A stretch of DNA of 64,000 bases from Podocnemis expansa (lineage: Eukaryota; Chordata; Testudines; Podocnemididae). A program made the position numbers and the translations under genes. Each line of letters begins with the position of its first letter. The stretch's first letter is position 1. The notes below the pieces were generated by a model, which saw only the letters and a program-made list of their open reading frames with translations, did not search any database and was not told the origin of the DNA. The stretch covers positions 53,872,988 to 53,936,987 of the forward strand of contig ML681994.1 of the NCBI GenBank assembly GCA_007922195.1. Direction: 5' to 3'. This document shows positions 1 to 13,100 of this stretch, one piece after another.

Positions 1-1
1 G

Positions 2-1645
2 AAGTTCACACTTCTGACTGACCATCGACCCCTGACATCAATTTTGGGGCCACACACAAGCATCCCACATTTGGCTGCTAGTCGGATGCAACGATGGGCA
101 TTGATACTTTCTGGATACACATATGAAATCAAGTACAGGCAATCCTCTTTGCATTGCAATGCTGATGGCCTTTCAAGGCTACCCTTACCGGCACACCATC
201 AGGATCTGGGCCAGGAAGGAATCTTTTACTTTGAACAGGTGGAAAACACACCCGTCACGGCTTCTCAAGTGAAAAAAGCAACACAGGTTGACCCAGTACT
301 CTCACGAGTTATGGATTTTGTGATGCATGGAACGTTCTTACCTGACTCTCAGGTCTCTCCTGACCTCCGCCCCTATGTGTCTAGGAGGACAGAGTTATCG
401 ACCCAAACCAGGTGTTTGTTGTGGGGTATGCGTGTCATTATCCCACCTTCATTAAGACCACGTTTGTTGGAACAGCTCCATTCAAGTCACTGTGGCATAG
501 TGTGCATGAAAGAAATTGCACGGAGCTATTTCTGGTGGCCGGGCTTAGACAAGGCCATTGAAGAAACGGCTAGAGCTTGCACCTCATGCCAGAGCGTCTG
601 GAATGCACCTCAGTTGGCACCTCTTCACCCATGGGATTGGCCCAAAAGGCCATGGCAACGTATCCATGTTGATTTTACTGGCCCATTTGAAGGATGTATG
701 TTTTTAATTGCTTTGGATGCCCATTCAAAATGGCCAGAAATCTCAGTAATGCAGTCCACTACTATGAAAGCCACTATTCAGACTCTGTGTGGCTTTTTTA
801 GTCATTACGGTCTTCCAGAACAGCTGGTGAGTGACAATGGACCACAATTCGTTTCTCAGGATTTTGAAACTTTTATGAAGGCCAATGGAGTACATCACAT
901 TAGGTCAGCACCGTATCATTCTTCCACCAATGGACTTGCTGAAAGGTTTGTACAGACTATGAAGCAAGCTCTAAAATCTGCAAAGGGACGTTCACCTCTT
1001 CATAAGCGTCTGGACAACTTCTTGTTGTCCTACAGAAACACTCCACAGGCTACAACTAAGGCATCTCCAGCTTTTCTTATGATGGGACGGCAGTTGCGCT
1101 CTTGCTTTGATTTGTTGAAACCACGAGACACACGGCAAGTGGTTCAATGCCAACAGCAGGACCAGGCCAGCAGACATTCACCAAGAACAAAGGGCCGCAC
1201 CTTCAGTATTGGACAGCCAGCTCTTGCTCGAAAATATGCTTCAGGAGCTAAATGGGTCCCAGCAACAGTCATTGCCCGGACAGGACCTGTTTCCTACTCT
1301 GTCCATACAGCGAGTGGCCTAGTTTGGCAACGGCATGTAGATCAGCTGCTTCTTCATCATATCCACCCAGAAGATGCATCTCCAGCAGACATATCTGACT
1401 TCACCCTTACTGATGATACAACATCAGAGCATGAAACTACTATTTCTGTCTCTCCTGCTCCAGCCACCCCTTCAACGTCTTCAGCCTCCCTGGAACAACC
1501 GGACACAACATCTTCTCCGGTTCCGGCTACTTCCCCAGTACCTGTGATCCCACCACCACCAACACCACCTTGTGGGGTGGGCACACCAGAAGTTCGCCAT
1601 AATCCACCTCACGACAGGCGGCCTCCTAATCGGCTGGATCTTTAG
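2..1645 (+). CDS. Ty3/gypsy pol polyprotein, 3' part: RNase H end plus integrase
   Basis: This is the C-terminal part of a Ty3/gypsy retrotransposon polyprotein; the frame is open from base 2, so the true start lies left of the window. The first codons read KFTLLTDHRPL and the next about 55 residues end in NADGLSRLPLP, the usual end of a gypsy RNase H. The integrase follows: an HHCC zinc finger (LHSSHCG to CTSC, bases about 478-590), then the catalytic triad D (base 671), D (833, in SDNGPQF) and E (941, in NGLAERF). The last two are separated by 35 residues, the D,D-35-E spacing. A GPY/F-like module (RTGPVSYSVHT) and a Pro/Ser/Thr-rich tail close the protein at TAG 1643. There is no stop or frameshift in the visible part, so the copy may be fairly young. 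There is no env-like frame before the LTR. This is a genomic transposon and not a host gene. Confidence 0.92.
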   Translation, partial: KFTLLTDHRPLTSILGPHTSIPHLAASRMQRWALILSGYTYEIKYRQSSLHCNADGLSRLPLPAHHQDLGQEGIFYFEQVENTPVTASQVKKATQVDPVLSRVMDFVMHGTFLPDSQVSPDLRPYVSRRTELSTQTRCLLWGMRVIIPPSLRPRLLEQLHSSHCGIVCMKEIARSYFWWPGLDKAIEETARACTSCQSVWNAPQLAPLHPWDWPKRPWQRIHVDFTGPFEGCMFLIALDAHSKWPEISVMQSTTMKATIQTLCGFFSHYGLPEQLVSDNGPQFVSQDFETFMKANGVHHIRSAPYHSSTNGLAERFVQTMKQALKSAKGRSPLHKRLDNFLLSYRNTPQATTKASPAFLMMGRQLRSCFDLLKPRDTRQVVQCQQQDQASRHSPRTKGRTFSIGQPALARKYASGAKWVPATVIARTGPVSYSVHTASGLVWQRHVDQLLLHHIHPEDASPADISDFTLTDDTTSEHETTISVSPAPATPSTSSASLEQPDTTSSPVPATSPVPVIPPPPTPPCGVGTPEVRHNPPHDRRPPNRLDL

Positions 1646-1797
1646 CTAGTGGTGACCCCCTCTTCATGGGGCAGAATAATTCCCCGGGGGTTTGCTGGAG
1701 ATGGGGCAGTCTACCCTCATCTCCTAGTTTAGTTCTTATTCTTTCTAGGGGGGGAGGGCTTTATTCGGGGGGGGTGTTCATTAGAGGGGGAGGAATA
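1646..1797 (+). other. gypsy 3' untranslated region with polypurine tract
   Basis: This short G-rich non-coding stretch lies between the pol stop and the LTR. The purine run at about 1782-1795 directly abuts the LTR and fits the polypurine tract that primes plus-strand synthesis in LTR elements. Confidence 0.7.
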
Positions 1798-1983
1798 TGT
1801 GGTGTTTTGGACTACCTAGGGTCATTGGGGTTGCCATAGTGATAAATGGGAGAGTTGTTTAGGTGCTAGGAAAACCTGTCTTTCTCCTTTCTCTCTCTCA
1901 GTTCTCTTTCAATAAAGACTTCTTATACAGCTCTAAATATGCTGTCCTCCTTATTGGATTATAATCTCCCTTAAAATTCTACA
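1798..1983 (+). repeat. 3' LTR of the Ty3/gypsy element
   Basis: The repeat begins TGTGG after the polypurine tract and ends CTACA, giving the expected TG...CA ends and a length of only 186 bp. It holds an AATAAA polyadenylation signal at 1911-1916. The 5' LTR is outside the window, so the boundaries come from the ends and polypurine tract and not from an LTR-LTR comparison. Confidence 0.7.
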
Positions 1984-2752
1984 GGGGAGATGGGATGAGA
2001 TGAAAGGGTTTGGTGCCATCCAACCCATGGCAGAGACTCTTCATTCAAATCAAAGGGGTCTGACTCCTTTGGATGGCAAGTTCAGTTATAATTATAGACT
2101 AGAAAAGAGCAAGATCAGCAGCTGCTGTTGCTTGCGTCTGTTCCCTGCTGTAACTGACAGCAGTGGGGGACTTGGCAAAAACAGGATTCCAGAAGTGGAA
2201 AGACATTTTAACCCCTGTGCTTGTCAGTCCGTTCCACCAGGGGCTCAGTGGTAAGCAAACCCCCAGCAGCCTGAGCTCCTAAGGTGAAGAAAGAGCAAAG
2301 TCACTATTTCAGACCTGAAGGATACTTCACTGAGGACACTTAAGGAAAAGAAAGGTCTGGGATTTTCCTTCATGTTTGGCTGCCAAATCAGAATAGCAGG
2401 TTAGTGTATACAGAACGTGCTTAATGTATTTGCATATGAAACTTAATCTGTGCATTTGAACACACCTTTCCAGTGTACTTTAAAAGGGTAAATAAGATAT
2501 TAAAAATTGTATAGTTAATTTTGCTTGTAGGCATTATTTATTTATATATATCATAATGTATCTACAATGCCATCCTTGCCATCCTTTTCTACAATGTTTT
2601 CTATTTTAATTGTAAATGCTTCCAAATCTGAAGTCTGTAACTGGACAAAACTCCCATTTCCTTTTGGATCAATGTTACTAGAACAACAATACTCTTTTTT
2701 TAGGCACCAGTGTCAAAGGACTTCTGATTGCCTTAGCAAAATTAAAATAAAA

Positions 2753-2836
2753 CATAATCCTGGGTTCAAGCCCCAGGGGATTGGACTCAATGATCTCATG
2801 AGGTCCCTTCCAACCCTATGAGTCTATTCTATTCTA
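2753..2836 (+). repeat. Partial tRNA-derived SINE with CR1-like tail
   Basis: It starts inside a tRNA-like head at a B-box-like GGGTTCAAGCCCC and continues into the tail GGATTGGACTCAATGATC, which is shared with the fuller SINE at 45765-45866. It ends in a short TCTAT repeat, as CR1-type tails do. The A-box half is missing. Confidence 0.65.
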
Positions 2837-3192
2837 TAAGTTGCAGTAACAGAGTACTGTGTCTGAGTAAATTCCAGTGGTAGCCAATATTGAAGGGAAG
2901 AAAAAACAGTATTACATACATGGATCAAATTTTCTGTTGATGTAAATTGGTGCAACTGCAGCGATTTCAGTTGTACTGTAGCAATTTACATCAGAAGATC
3001 ATTTAGCCCTATATCTGCTAATGAGGTTAATAACAGAATAGCTGTATAAGGTATTTTATACCTTATACCAATCACCATAGTATCTAGTGCCAAGTATCTG
3101 CAAGGATAAAGGAATGAACCATGAATATAGGTTTTATACCATGTCTTTCCATTGCTGTCTTGTATTTATGTATCTATATCTGTATCTATCTA

Positions 3193-3238
<46 letters not shown>

Positions 3239-3261
3239 TGTGTGGGTGTGTGTGTGGGTGT
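3193..3261 (+). repeat. (GT)n microsatellite
   Basis: An almost pure GT run, with GGGTG interruptions towards its 3' end. It produces a Val/Cys-rich open frame on the plus strand that is not a gene. Confidence 0.95.
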
Positions 3262-5170
3262 AATGAAGACAATGAACATGTTCCCTAAGAAAAACAAAAG
3301 TATAGCACCAAACACGTGGTTTTTGTGTTGTGACATTTCATATGAACTTTCCACGTGAAAAAAAAGAAAATAGATGTACTGTGCTCATTCACTCTCTGCT
3401 GGTTTAAAAGCAATCATGCTTAATAAAAATAATGTCATAGTTATTTTTAGATAATACCATGAATTTATTCTGGCAATTGCAATGCAAGTCCACTGTGGGG
3501 TACTTAAAGTTTCAGTCTTAGGACTATAGATTGTGCTAACGTGGCTTTAACAATGCCAGTAGAATTTCACTGGAGGTTCCCATTAGAAAGGTTTGTTGCT
3601 CCATTCATATGAGAGCCTCTCATTATAGCCAATTAGCTAGCAAAGCCACTTCTTACTTGGCCTGTTTTGTTGGGCAGTAGAATTGGGCCTGTCGGCTTCT
3701 AATCTACATTTTCCCTGCTGACCCCAGGCATCTTGGCACCTACATCATCACCTCTGACCACTGATCAGTCATAACGTGACCCCTTAGTTGCACTTACCAA
3801 ACAAACGTGGAAAAACTCAGCCATAGCAAACCTGTCATTTAGAGCCAAGGAATAATAACCATATTTTCCAGGGATTTACAAACTGCCAGGCGTGAGGCAG
3901 ACATTCTCTACACCGACCAGAACTCTCAAAAGAGACAATGTGACAGAAATGGAATTCTTATGCGTGTCCCTGCCCCTTGTTTCCTTCCTCTATGAATCAA
4001 AAAAGAAACTAGCAATTTCACAGCTAAATTTTCATGGTGTATTTTTATATTCAGAGGCCTAGTCAAGTTGAATGTCCACTCTCAGGCAGTCTTAATGATT
4101 TGATAGTTTCTCTTTTAAATGAAAGTAAATAGCCTACTTTCGCTGGCATAAAAAAACCCACCATATCCAAGAGTGGCATTTATGCTAAAGCACTAGAAGT
4201 GACTTTATACAATCATTAACTGGAGATTACAGCTACTGTGTCTTATCCATTTCCTTCCCAAAAAGTTGTACCAAGATCTTCACTCCATATTTATACTTAA
4301 AAGTACATGTCTTACAGATATTCCTAGAGGCATAAACAACAAAAAGAGCTAGACAAAACTTGGAAAATCAACAAGAAAACATTTTGACTAGCACCAAATG
4401 TAAGCTAAATACCTAGCCTTCTACTCAGCCTGCTAGGGTTTCCAATTTTGGCTGGATGTATTCCCGGACATTTCATCACATGACATAATCTTTAAAGATT
4501 AATCTTTAATCCCTGGAGACTCTAGCCCAATCCTGGAGTGCTGGCAAGTTTACAAGCATGCTGTGGTAAAGACCTAAGAAAACAGCTAGGTTTTGCACTG
4601 TGATCTAATTTGGACACTGCACTGTTGGAGCAGAAGTTATGACTGTCCTCTCACCAGCCACCCAAACATCAGGGCTGTTAAAAGAGCTCATATGCTGATC
4701 TCACTTGATGCAATGACACATAATGAGAGAGGCAGTCTCTAAATCATATTGGAGTGTATAGAGCAGCCCTCAGTGAGGGTGAAAATAGGGCCAGAAAATT
4801 CCTGATTTTATTTCTGTTTTGTCTCTAGAAATTCTGAACCAAAAAAATTCAGCAAAACTGCAAATTTTGAAAGATGTCCTAAGTCAGTGGCTTAAATTGC
4901 AGTGTGGAGCAAGTTGGAAGATAGCTAATATTTCAAGAATAGATGTTGTATGTTCCAGGTAACTGACACTGTTAACCAGACAGGCATATCTACCCTAACT
5001 GGAGTCTGTGGACACTCCCCAAGGGTAACCCCACGTAGATAGTGTTGCAGTGATTCAATCTGCTGGTCAGAAAAACATGGCTACCTACAGTTACATTTGT
5101 GGTTATGTATATTCAAATTAAGATAAACTCTAAAACATCATCAATTTCCTGCTTGTTTTTCCTTTTCCAG

Positions 5171-5340
5171 GACCAGCTTACCAAGACAATGACAGTCACT
5201 TATTCCAGTAGAGTAGCAAACGCAACCTTCTTTGGATTTCACAGATTACTCCTCAGGTGGAAAGGCAGCATCTACAAATTGCTGTACAGGGAATTTATTG
5301 CCTTTGCTAGTCTTTACACAGCAATAAGTGTGCTGTACAG
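5171..5340 (+). CDS. BEST3: BEST3 exon 2 (18 nt 5' UTR, ATG at 5189, 152 nt coding)
   Basis: The acceptor TTTTCCAG ends at 5170 and the donor GTACAT begins at 5341. The ATG at 5189 has A at -3 and opens the invariant bestrophin start MTVTYSS. The 152-nt coding part equals the usual exon 2 coding length. It encodes the N-terminal helix and most of the first membrane segment (residues 1-51, the last codon split). Confidence 0.95.
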
Positions 5341-8300
5341 GTACATTTGTTTACATGTGACAATATTCAAGTCTCCTTGTTAATCTGATCAAATGCTATA
5401 TAGAAGGTACAGTCTCACACTTCAGATCCTTGGCTGATGACTGATTTTGTGCTACATAATATGACCTTTCACTTAGGCCTTTTTTAATGTTCCTTGTTTA
5501 TATCTCACTTGATCTTTGGAATGCTAAATTATTGTCTAACCATCATCTTCAAGTGATTCTAATTTCAGCCACATGCTAGCTGATGACTGTTGTGTGTACT
5601 TTATGTGCCAGAAATATTATGCCATATAAACATCTGCAGGACTTGTATGTTATTACACGGTTTTTGCCACTCTGCACAGACTAAATTACTAATTTTGAAC
5701 TGTGAAGTCTAGACATATTGTCATACTTATAGGGCTAAGTCATCACCAGTTAATATATTGCAGTTTCATAGGAAATGCTGAGAGGTAATTGTTTTATGGC
5801 CCAGTTACATAGACGTTTCACGGGCAATAGGAAGTCAAGCACTTGCCTGAATAAGTGTTGCAATAAGAGCCCCCAGTTTCCAGAGCCCAATCCCACAAGC
5901 GGTTAAGCACAAACTCTGCAGAAACTAGAGGCACTAAAGTTGGGATCTACAAAGAAACTTAGACATTGCAATACTGAATGTCACAGTACCTCATTTTTAG
6001 GCATCTAGAAAATTCAGGAACACCACTGATCTATAAAGCTGAGTTAGGCTGCTAGGCTCCCTAAACAGTAAGTAGGGAGAGCAATGTACTTAAGAATGTG
6101 ATTCACGAAGTTTACACACTAAACCAAGGGCAGCCAGAGCTAGCCAGTGGGAAAAGCTGATGAGGGTGGTGCTTGTGAAATTCCACTCGTCTGCAAAGAC
6201 AAGTACTGCAGGGCAGATCTCTGCTTAGCAATCCACAAATGGGCATCTGTCCCCTGGAGGCAGACAACTTAGGTGCCTACAGCATTTTTTGAGGGGAATG
6301 AGTTAATCCCCATGGAGTTAGTCCCCATGTCTCACTCTGTACAAAACAGCTGAAGAAGCAAGTAATGATGGTGCTGCTCCCCTGGCTGACACAATTATAC
6401 CATCCAAACCCCAAGTGTTGACCGCTTCTGCCACCGACATACCTGCCTCTCAGGGAGGTGGACTACCTATGCTGACAAGAGACGCTCTCCTGCCAACATA
6501 CGTAGCATCTTCACTAACCGTGACAGTGGTGCTGTAAATGTAGACGAGCTTTAAATCTGGGGTTTAGTCAGTGGATCCCTCCCTCACTAACTCACAAAAG
6601 AGGCTCAAACAGCACCACCTTGCAGGGTCAGTATGTAAGTCAGGGTGATGTCTATGACTGGGCAAAAGGCCAACACAAGATCTCTGTGACTCTTAAGTCC
6701 CAATTAATTCTGCATGCATGACTGAAGTGTAGGTTTTGAGCTTGTCCTCTGCACAAAGACAATCTTTAATTAAACAAGTGGGAGGAGTTCAAGTTACTTT
6801 TCAGCCCCCTTTAGAACTATAATTGAAGTTTAACATTTTTTCTCTTTGGAGTAAAACAAGTTCTTTGGACTTTGTTTTATGGGCAGTCACTAACCTAAGA
6901 TATACAGGCACAGGCACACAGCTCTGTACAGTTGGTAGCAATACTATGCCATAGGCAAATAAAGTAACAACAACAACAAAACCTTCCATTAAAAAAAAAT
7001 CTATTCTTATTGAAATGTTAAACACTTTAAAACTGTATATGAAAATTCTCCCTTTTATTCAGTGTACAGTGTGAAAATATTCTGTATGAACAGCAGATTT
7101 TATTTCAAAAATGTAAAAGGACCCCAGATATTGCCATGTATGTCTTTTATATGGGATAAGATAATCATTGTAAGGTCTTACATATAAATAAAATAATTAC
7201 TCATGTTTAAGAATGTTGTATTTCATTAACTAATGTTCTATATGGGAATCGGTTGCTGTGCTCATTTCTTTTTTCTACCTTGAGGCTTATGGTGCCTTAA
7301 TCTAAATTTATTTTCTTTTTTGTGCATTTCAACTTATGGCCAAGAACAGTGGTTCCCAAACTTTTCAAGTATGAGGATCCCTTTCTAACATCAAAAAATG
7401 TCATGGGCCCCTAAATAGTAATAGTTGTTATAGGGGACTGACTTCAGGCAGTGGTTCTGCAGAAGGGCTGTGGAGAACCTGGCCCCCGCCTGCTCCCAAG
7501 GGGTGGGGATATATCCAGGGTGTGGCTGATAACGATTATTATACTTACAATTTAAATTTTATAGCCCTCTCCAACATGGATCACTGGCTGGCAGCCTCTA
7601 GGGCCGGATCAGGCCTGGGCAACCTGCTGCTGGTCAGCAGCGGCTGGAGCCAGATATATTTATGGACCCCTTGTAAGGACTCTGCAGACCCCTAGGGGTC
7701 CCTGGACCACAGGTTGGGAACCACTGGCCAAGAAAATTTTCTTAGTAGTAAATGAGATATACACCCTGATATGGAAGGGTAGAGTTCTCACATAGCAGTA
7801 AATATAGACTAGTTCCCCTTTTCATTTTCAGAAGGATGTGATCAGTTCTCTTTTATTAAGTAGTCCAACTGAAAAAATGGGATGAAGATCTATTTGCTGA
7901 AGTAGCTTGCACCAAGCCCATTGATCTACATTAAGTGGCATATTACAGGTGAATAGCACAAGTAGATTTTGTCACTTCAGTAATGAGAAAAATGTAACAA
8001 CCAGTAAATAATATTCCTGCTCCTACTTCCTACATGCTATAAATATTAACACCTGAAATGTTCATCAGTTTCACTTCTGTAAAGAGTCATCCATGCATAT
8101 TAGTCAAAGTCAGTCCTAGGTTCAGTTATCTGGTTATTTATAATTAATTGTCTCTGCACTTAATATCAGAGGCGCAGCAGTATTACAACGGGCTATATAC
8201 ATTTTTTTTTTTTTTTTTTGCTACAGATTTTTTCTTACAGGAAACCAAAAACGGTACTTTGAAAAATTATCAATTTACTGTGACAGATATGCTGAACAAA

Positions 8301-10078
8301 TCCCAGTCACCTTTGTGCTTGGTAAGTATGTAAAATGTGGAAAGACCCCACAAAGCTATCTCCATAGTATGTCACAAACAGCAATGCATGAAAGTATTTC
8401 AGAGTTGAAAAGCACGTTAGAAATCTGTCTCTCACAGTAAAATCATCACCATCTACTAAGGTTGCTTTATTGTTAAATTGCTTTTGTCATGTCAACATCA
8501 CATATGCTTGAGTTATTACTTTACCATTGGAAGATTTAAGTTTTTAGTCACTAACTGTTTGTTTAAATAACTATTTGGGCCTGATGCTGTGAAACAAGTA
8601 CCCGTAACTCCCCGTTAAGTAAATAGGAGTTGTGGTGCTCAACATTTTGCATGAGGCACTCAGCATCTTGCAGGATTCAGCCTTTGGAATGCAATAGCTA
8701 CCTAATAATAAACTTCAATAGTATCATATTGTGCATATTTTATAACAATTATTCTGGCAAATAAAGTGACCTTACAGTGTGGATAACATCCAACAGTATG
8801 AACTAAAACTCAACTGAAAGCATTACATGACCTCATTTTGTGCAGTTCTGCAGTCAGAACAGTAATATTTATGCTTTTTTAACTGGCAGGATTTTACGTT
8901 ACTTTAGTGGTGAATCGCTGGTGGAACCAGTTTGTGAATCTACCATGGCCAGACAGACTTATGTTTTTGATCTCCAGCAGTATTCAGGGAAGAGATGAAT
9001 ATGGACGCTTACTTAGGAGGACTCTTATGCGTTATGTGAATTTAACTTCCCTGATTATTTTCCGCTCAGTGAGCACAGCTGTATACAAAAGATTTCCAAC
9101 CATGGACCATGTGGTAGAAGCAGGTATTGTCAGTTTCCATTTCTGAGTAAGTTCTTCCCACTCGCCTGCAGATGGGATTGTTGGGGATTTTATTTATACT
9201 TTTTCTTCTTTATCCCCTTTTCCCTGTCATACCACCCCATGTGAAAGCCACCCAACTGGTAGAGAGGGATTACATAAAACCCTATTAAGAGCAAACCACT
9301 GTTAAATTCTTCATCTAGATTAACTTTAGAACAAAACAAGTCCCTTATGACTAAGCATGCTGCATTTCATCTGTGTTCAGAGTTGGTCAGCCATAATAGT
9401 GAGAGGATGACCAGTGGATTAAACAAAAAAAAATTTAAAAAAAAAAAAAGATTTTTAAATTTAAATTAAATATGGGTGTATTTTAAAAATAAACTGAAAA
9501 TTAAATTTGCAGTGCTGACAATCTACATTAAGGACTACAGTTATTAAAATCTAACAAAAATAATTTAAATTAAATTAAACAAATAATATTAAATAGCACA
9601 TGCTTGCTGCCAAGGTTTCAAAGAACATCAAACCATTAAAGCAGTAGAAGTTATTGACTAAACACCTGGAACCAGAGCTTGTTGAACTCCTAAAGCTTTT
9701 GACAGTTTCGCTTCAATTTATTGAACTATTTCAGTTCATTAACTAATTCATTCAACATTATGGAACTAACTGGGAGTCCAAAAAGTAGGAAAACTTGCTG
9801 TCCTCTTCCAATCTATGAGCAAAAATAAGATGTGAGAGGAGGAAATCAATTAGTTCTAAAATCTTGAAGGACATGGTGACAAGAACCAATTAATTAGTGA
9901 ATTGAACTGCAAATAATACATTTTTTTCCTTATGGATCCAGAACATTTAAGGCAGTTTTATTTAACTAACAAATAAAAAATCCAATATCCATCCAAATAG
10001 AGAGAGACACAAATCATAAATAAGCAATTATTAGCCAGTAAATAAGAAATGCTTCATCATTTTCTAACATAACAAATA

Positions 10079-10124
<46 letters not shown>

Positions 10125-13100
10125 TGTACAGATCTAGCATATTCTCCTGGGGTATGTCAATAATGGAGGCTCCATTAAGTTGACTTAACACGGTTGACTT
10201 TATTATGTTTAATTAGAGCATTCACACTGAAAACTACTGTCGACTGCCTGCATTCACACGGACAGGTGTTAGGTTGACCCTTTTTGGGTGCCAGGAACTC
10301 TGGGAGGGGGCCTGGAGGCCAGTTAAGTCAAATTAAGTGTTATTCCCCATCTACACTAGCTTAAGTTGACTTAATAAGCATTAAGTTGACCTTAAGAGGT
10401 GGTGTTATTAAGTCAACTTAAGGAAGCACTTCAGTTAACTTAATAAAAGCCCAGTGTGGTTGCAGGGGTCTGGAGATTGACTTAAGCTTCTTTAAGTTGA
10501 CTTAAGGCTCCAATGTAGACAAATCCCTGGCTAGCAAAAAGAAGTACCACATGTAGTTTAAATGCTAGATTTAACTGCAAATCAGCACTATTTAATGGTT
10601 ACCTACCAGTGAGAAACAACCTTTCTTTAGCCTTACAAAAATAACTGAAAAAATGTCAATGCAAAACAAGATTCAAAATGATGGTTTAAATCATGATTTA
10701 AATCAAACAGCCTGTAAGCTGAGTTTTGGAATGGTACCCAGACCTGTTGACAGGTAGCACACAACATCATTTCTAAGCAAATAGCCCAGTCCAATAGGAA
10801 TAACAAGATGGAACCTTTTATCCATTGTCTTAGGGTATGTCCACACACACTGTTAAATCTAAATAACACTGGTTATTGCAATTTAAAAAAATGCTAGGTC
10901 CACACGACATTTCCTTACATCAAAATGAGGAGCTCCTCATTTCAATATAAGGAATATCAAAGCAATATAATAAAACCTAGTATTATATGGCTGTAATGGT
11001 TAAAGTGAAACTGTTATATCAATATAATGCAGTGTGGGGCACAGCTAAAGCCAGCTGCAGGGGTCCAATTCTCTGCCACCCAGCAAGTGCTCCCAAAGCC
11101 AGACACAGGGGTCCCATCTCCACCGCACCCAGCTTCTGTGCCAGGCGCGGAGCAACCATCCCCAGCTGCCCGATTGGTGCCCCTAAAGCCAGGGCGCAGG
11201 GAGGGGGTCCCTTTCTGGCATCCAGCTAGCACCCCAGGAGCTAGGTGCAGGGCTGTCTTCTCCCCGAACCCTGTGAGCGCACTGTGCTAGGCGTGGGGTG
11301 CAGTCCTCCCCCCACCTCCCAGCTAGGGCACCTGGAGCCAGTCATGGGGTGTTCTCCCCAGTGGCCCAGCTAGCCCATGTGCAGTGCCTTCCCTGCACCC
11401 CAGCTAGCACTAAGGGAGCTGGGCGTAGGGCTCCCTTTGCCCCCCACCTGGCTGAGCCACAAGACTACAGCCCACTGGGGGGGATGCCTTCACCCCCACT
11501 GGGCTCAGGGATCCCAGAGCTGGTGGGGAATTCTTTTCCCCTACCATGGGGCGCTCTCTGTGAGAGCCGGGCAGCAGATTGGATGGCAACATGGGCCACA
11601 CCTCCCATGTTGCCACACCTCCCATGGTGTCCCTCTCCTAAATCGAACTAGCAAGTCCTGTCCATGGACATGCTAGTTCAGTTTGGGTTTCTAGAGGGGA
11701 CAATGTTAACTCGATTTAACTTAAATTGATTTAATGACTGTCATATCGATTTACCTTAAATTGATTTAACTTAAACCGAGTTAACTTCCTCAGTGTGGGA
11801 ATACTCTTCTCTAATGTTCTGGTGACTAAGTTCCTATGACTTCCTCTACCACCACTATACCTCATAAGTACCGGCTTCCCTCCAACACCACCTAAGAACA
11901 CACATGCTTTAAAACAGCAGCTGCTCACTAGTTAAGCCAAAAAGAAATTCCCTTTCCAATCTCCTATGGCACAATTAATTCAACGGTGAGATCTTTTACC
12001 TTCTTCTGAAGTATTTGGAACTGGCTGTTGGCAGAGACAGAACACCAGACTTGATAGATCATTTGTGTATTCCAACAAGTCCATGTTCCTTCTATGGTGT
12101 CTAGCAAACTGTATTATTTTAGAAAACAACAGTAAGTTGTTGATACTATGCTCATTTAAAATATACTGCATATATACACATAGGAGGTTTTCAAATATAT
12201 GAGAAAAATCTTCCAGCAGACTGTATCTTTCTGATTGGCAGAACCAGCACAGGTTAATGGCTTAATTTTTCCAAAATTATGCTGAATTTTGAAATCCTTT
12301 TTCTAGCATTTTTCAACAGCAAGTTGTTTACCTGAGCCTGAGAGGTCAGTGATATTTTTGTCATTCTCCTTAGCCATATACTGTATGCTTAGAAAGAAAA
12401 TTGCAGCAAATCCTGCAAGCTAACCCACCTCTGCCTCTCGTTGCTAAAGACAACCTGTTTTTAAAAATACAGTATATGAGTCCTGTACAAACATTGGAGT
12501 CCACTGAAAAACAAATGTATCTAGTGTTTTCTAACAAATGGAGAAAATATCCTACCATGGTTTTCTTGAACTAGTAATGACAATATAATCAAATTATAGA
12601 TCTGAATATATCTTGTCCCACAAATATTTCAGATGTGCTGCACTGAACATTGGGAGCCAGATTCTGATAAATTTTTGTCATGTTCAGTAATACAATGCAA
12701 CACAATTTGTCCCATTTATAGCTAGCCATTGCTTATGTAACAGACTGCTTCTTGTGTCCAGCATTCATTATCAGTGATGGTGGCAGAATCTGACTCTTAA
12801 AAGAGCATCTGTAACTATTGAAGACTCTTGTGCCAATTTTACCTTTCACTGTAAAACTGAAAACTATTAAAACAAAAATGTGGCTACACGTTTGCTTTTT
12901 CTGCAAATGTATTTCATACATGCATAGATTAGATTTTTAAGGCCAGAGGTAACAAGATGATCATCTAGTCTGACCACCTGCATAACATGGGACAAAGAGT
13001 CTTACTCAGTAACTCCTGTCTCATGCCCATAACCTCTGTTTGAAATACCTTTTAGAAAGATTTAAAGACTGCAAGTGATGGAGAATTCTCCATGTTCCTA

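Larger units (their letters stand above)
1984..5170. other. 5' flank or intron 1 of BEST3
   Basis: AT-rich non-coding sequence. It contains a SINE/CR1 tail (2753-2836) and a GT microsatellite (3193-3261). The non-coding first exon of BEST3 must lie here or further left, but I cannot place it. The small open frames (for example around 2000-2254 and 2567-2821) have no recognisable domain. Confidence 0.6.
5341..8226. other. BEST3 intron 2
   Basis: About 2.9 kb of non-coding sequence. It holds a hAT element (7347-7726) and, at about 5930-6560, sequence resembling an old dispersed repeat (its GATCTACAAAG-type start recurs near 19340 and in reverse near 24810). The intron ends in a long T run just before the exon 3 acceptor. 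Confidence 0.75.

Noticed and set aside
1..5170. Non-coding first exon and promoter of BEST3
   Set aside because: No CpG-rich stretch, TATA context or donor could be tied to it, so no position is claimed.
11014..11676. Several overlapping Pro/Ala/Gly-rich open frames on both strands
   Set aside because: They lie in the GC-rich core of a palindromic element, have no domain, and exist on both strands at once, as expected from base composition.
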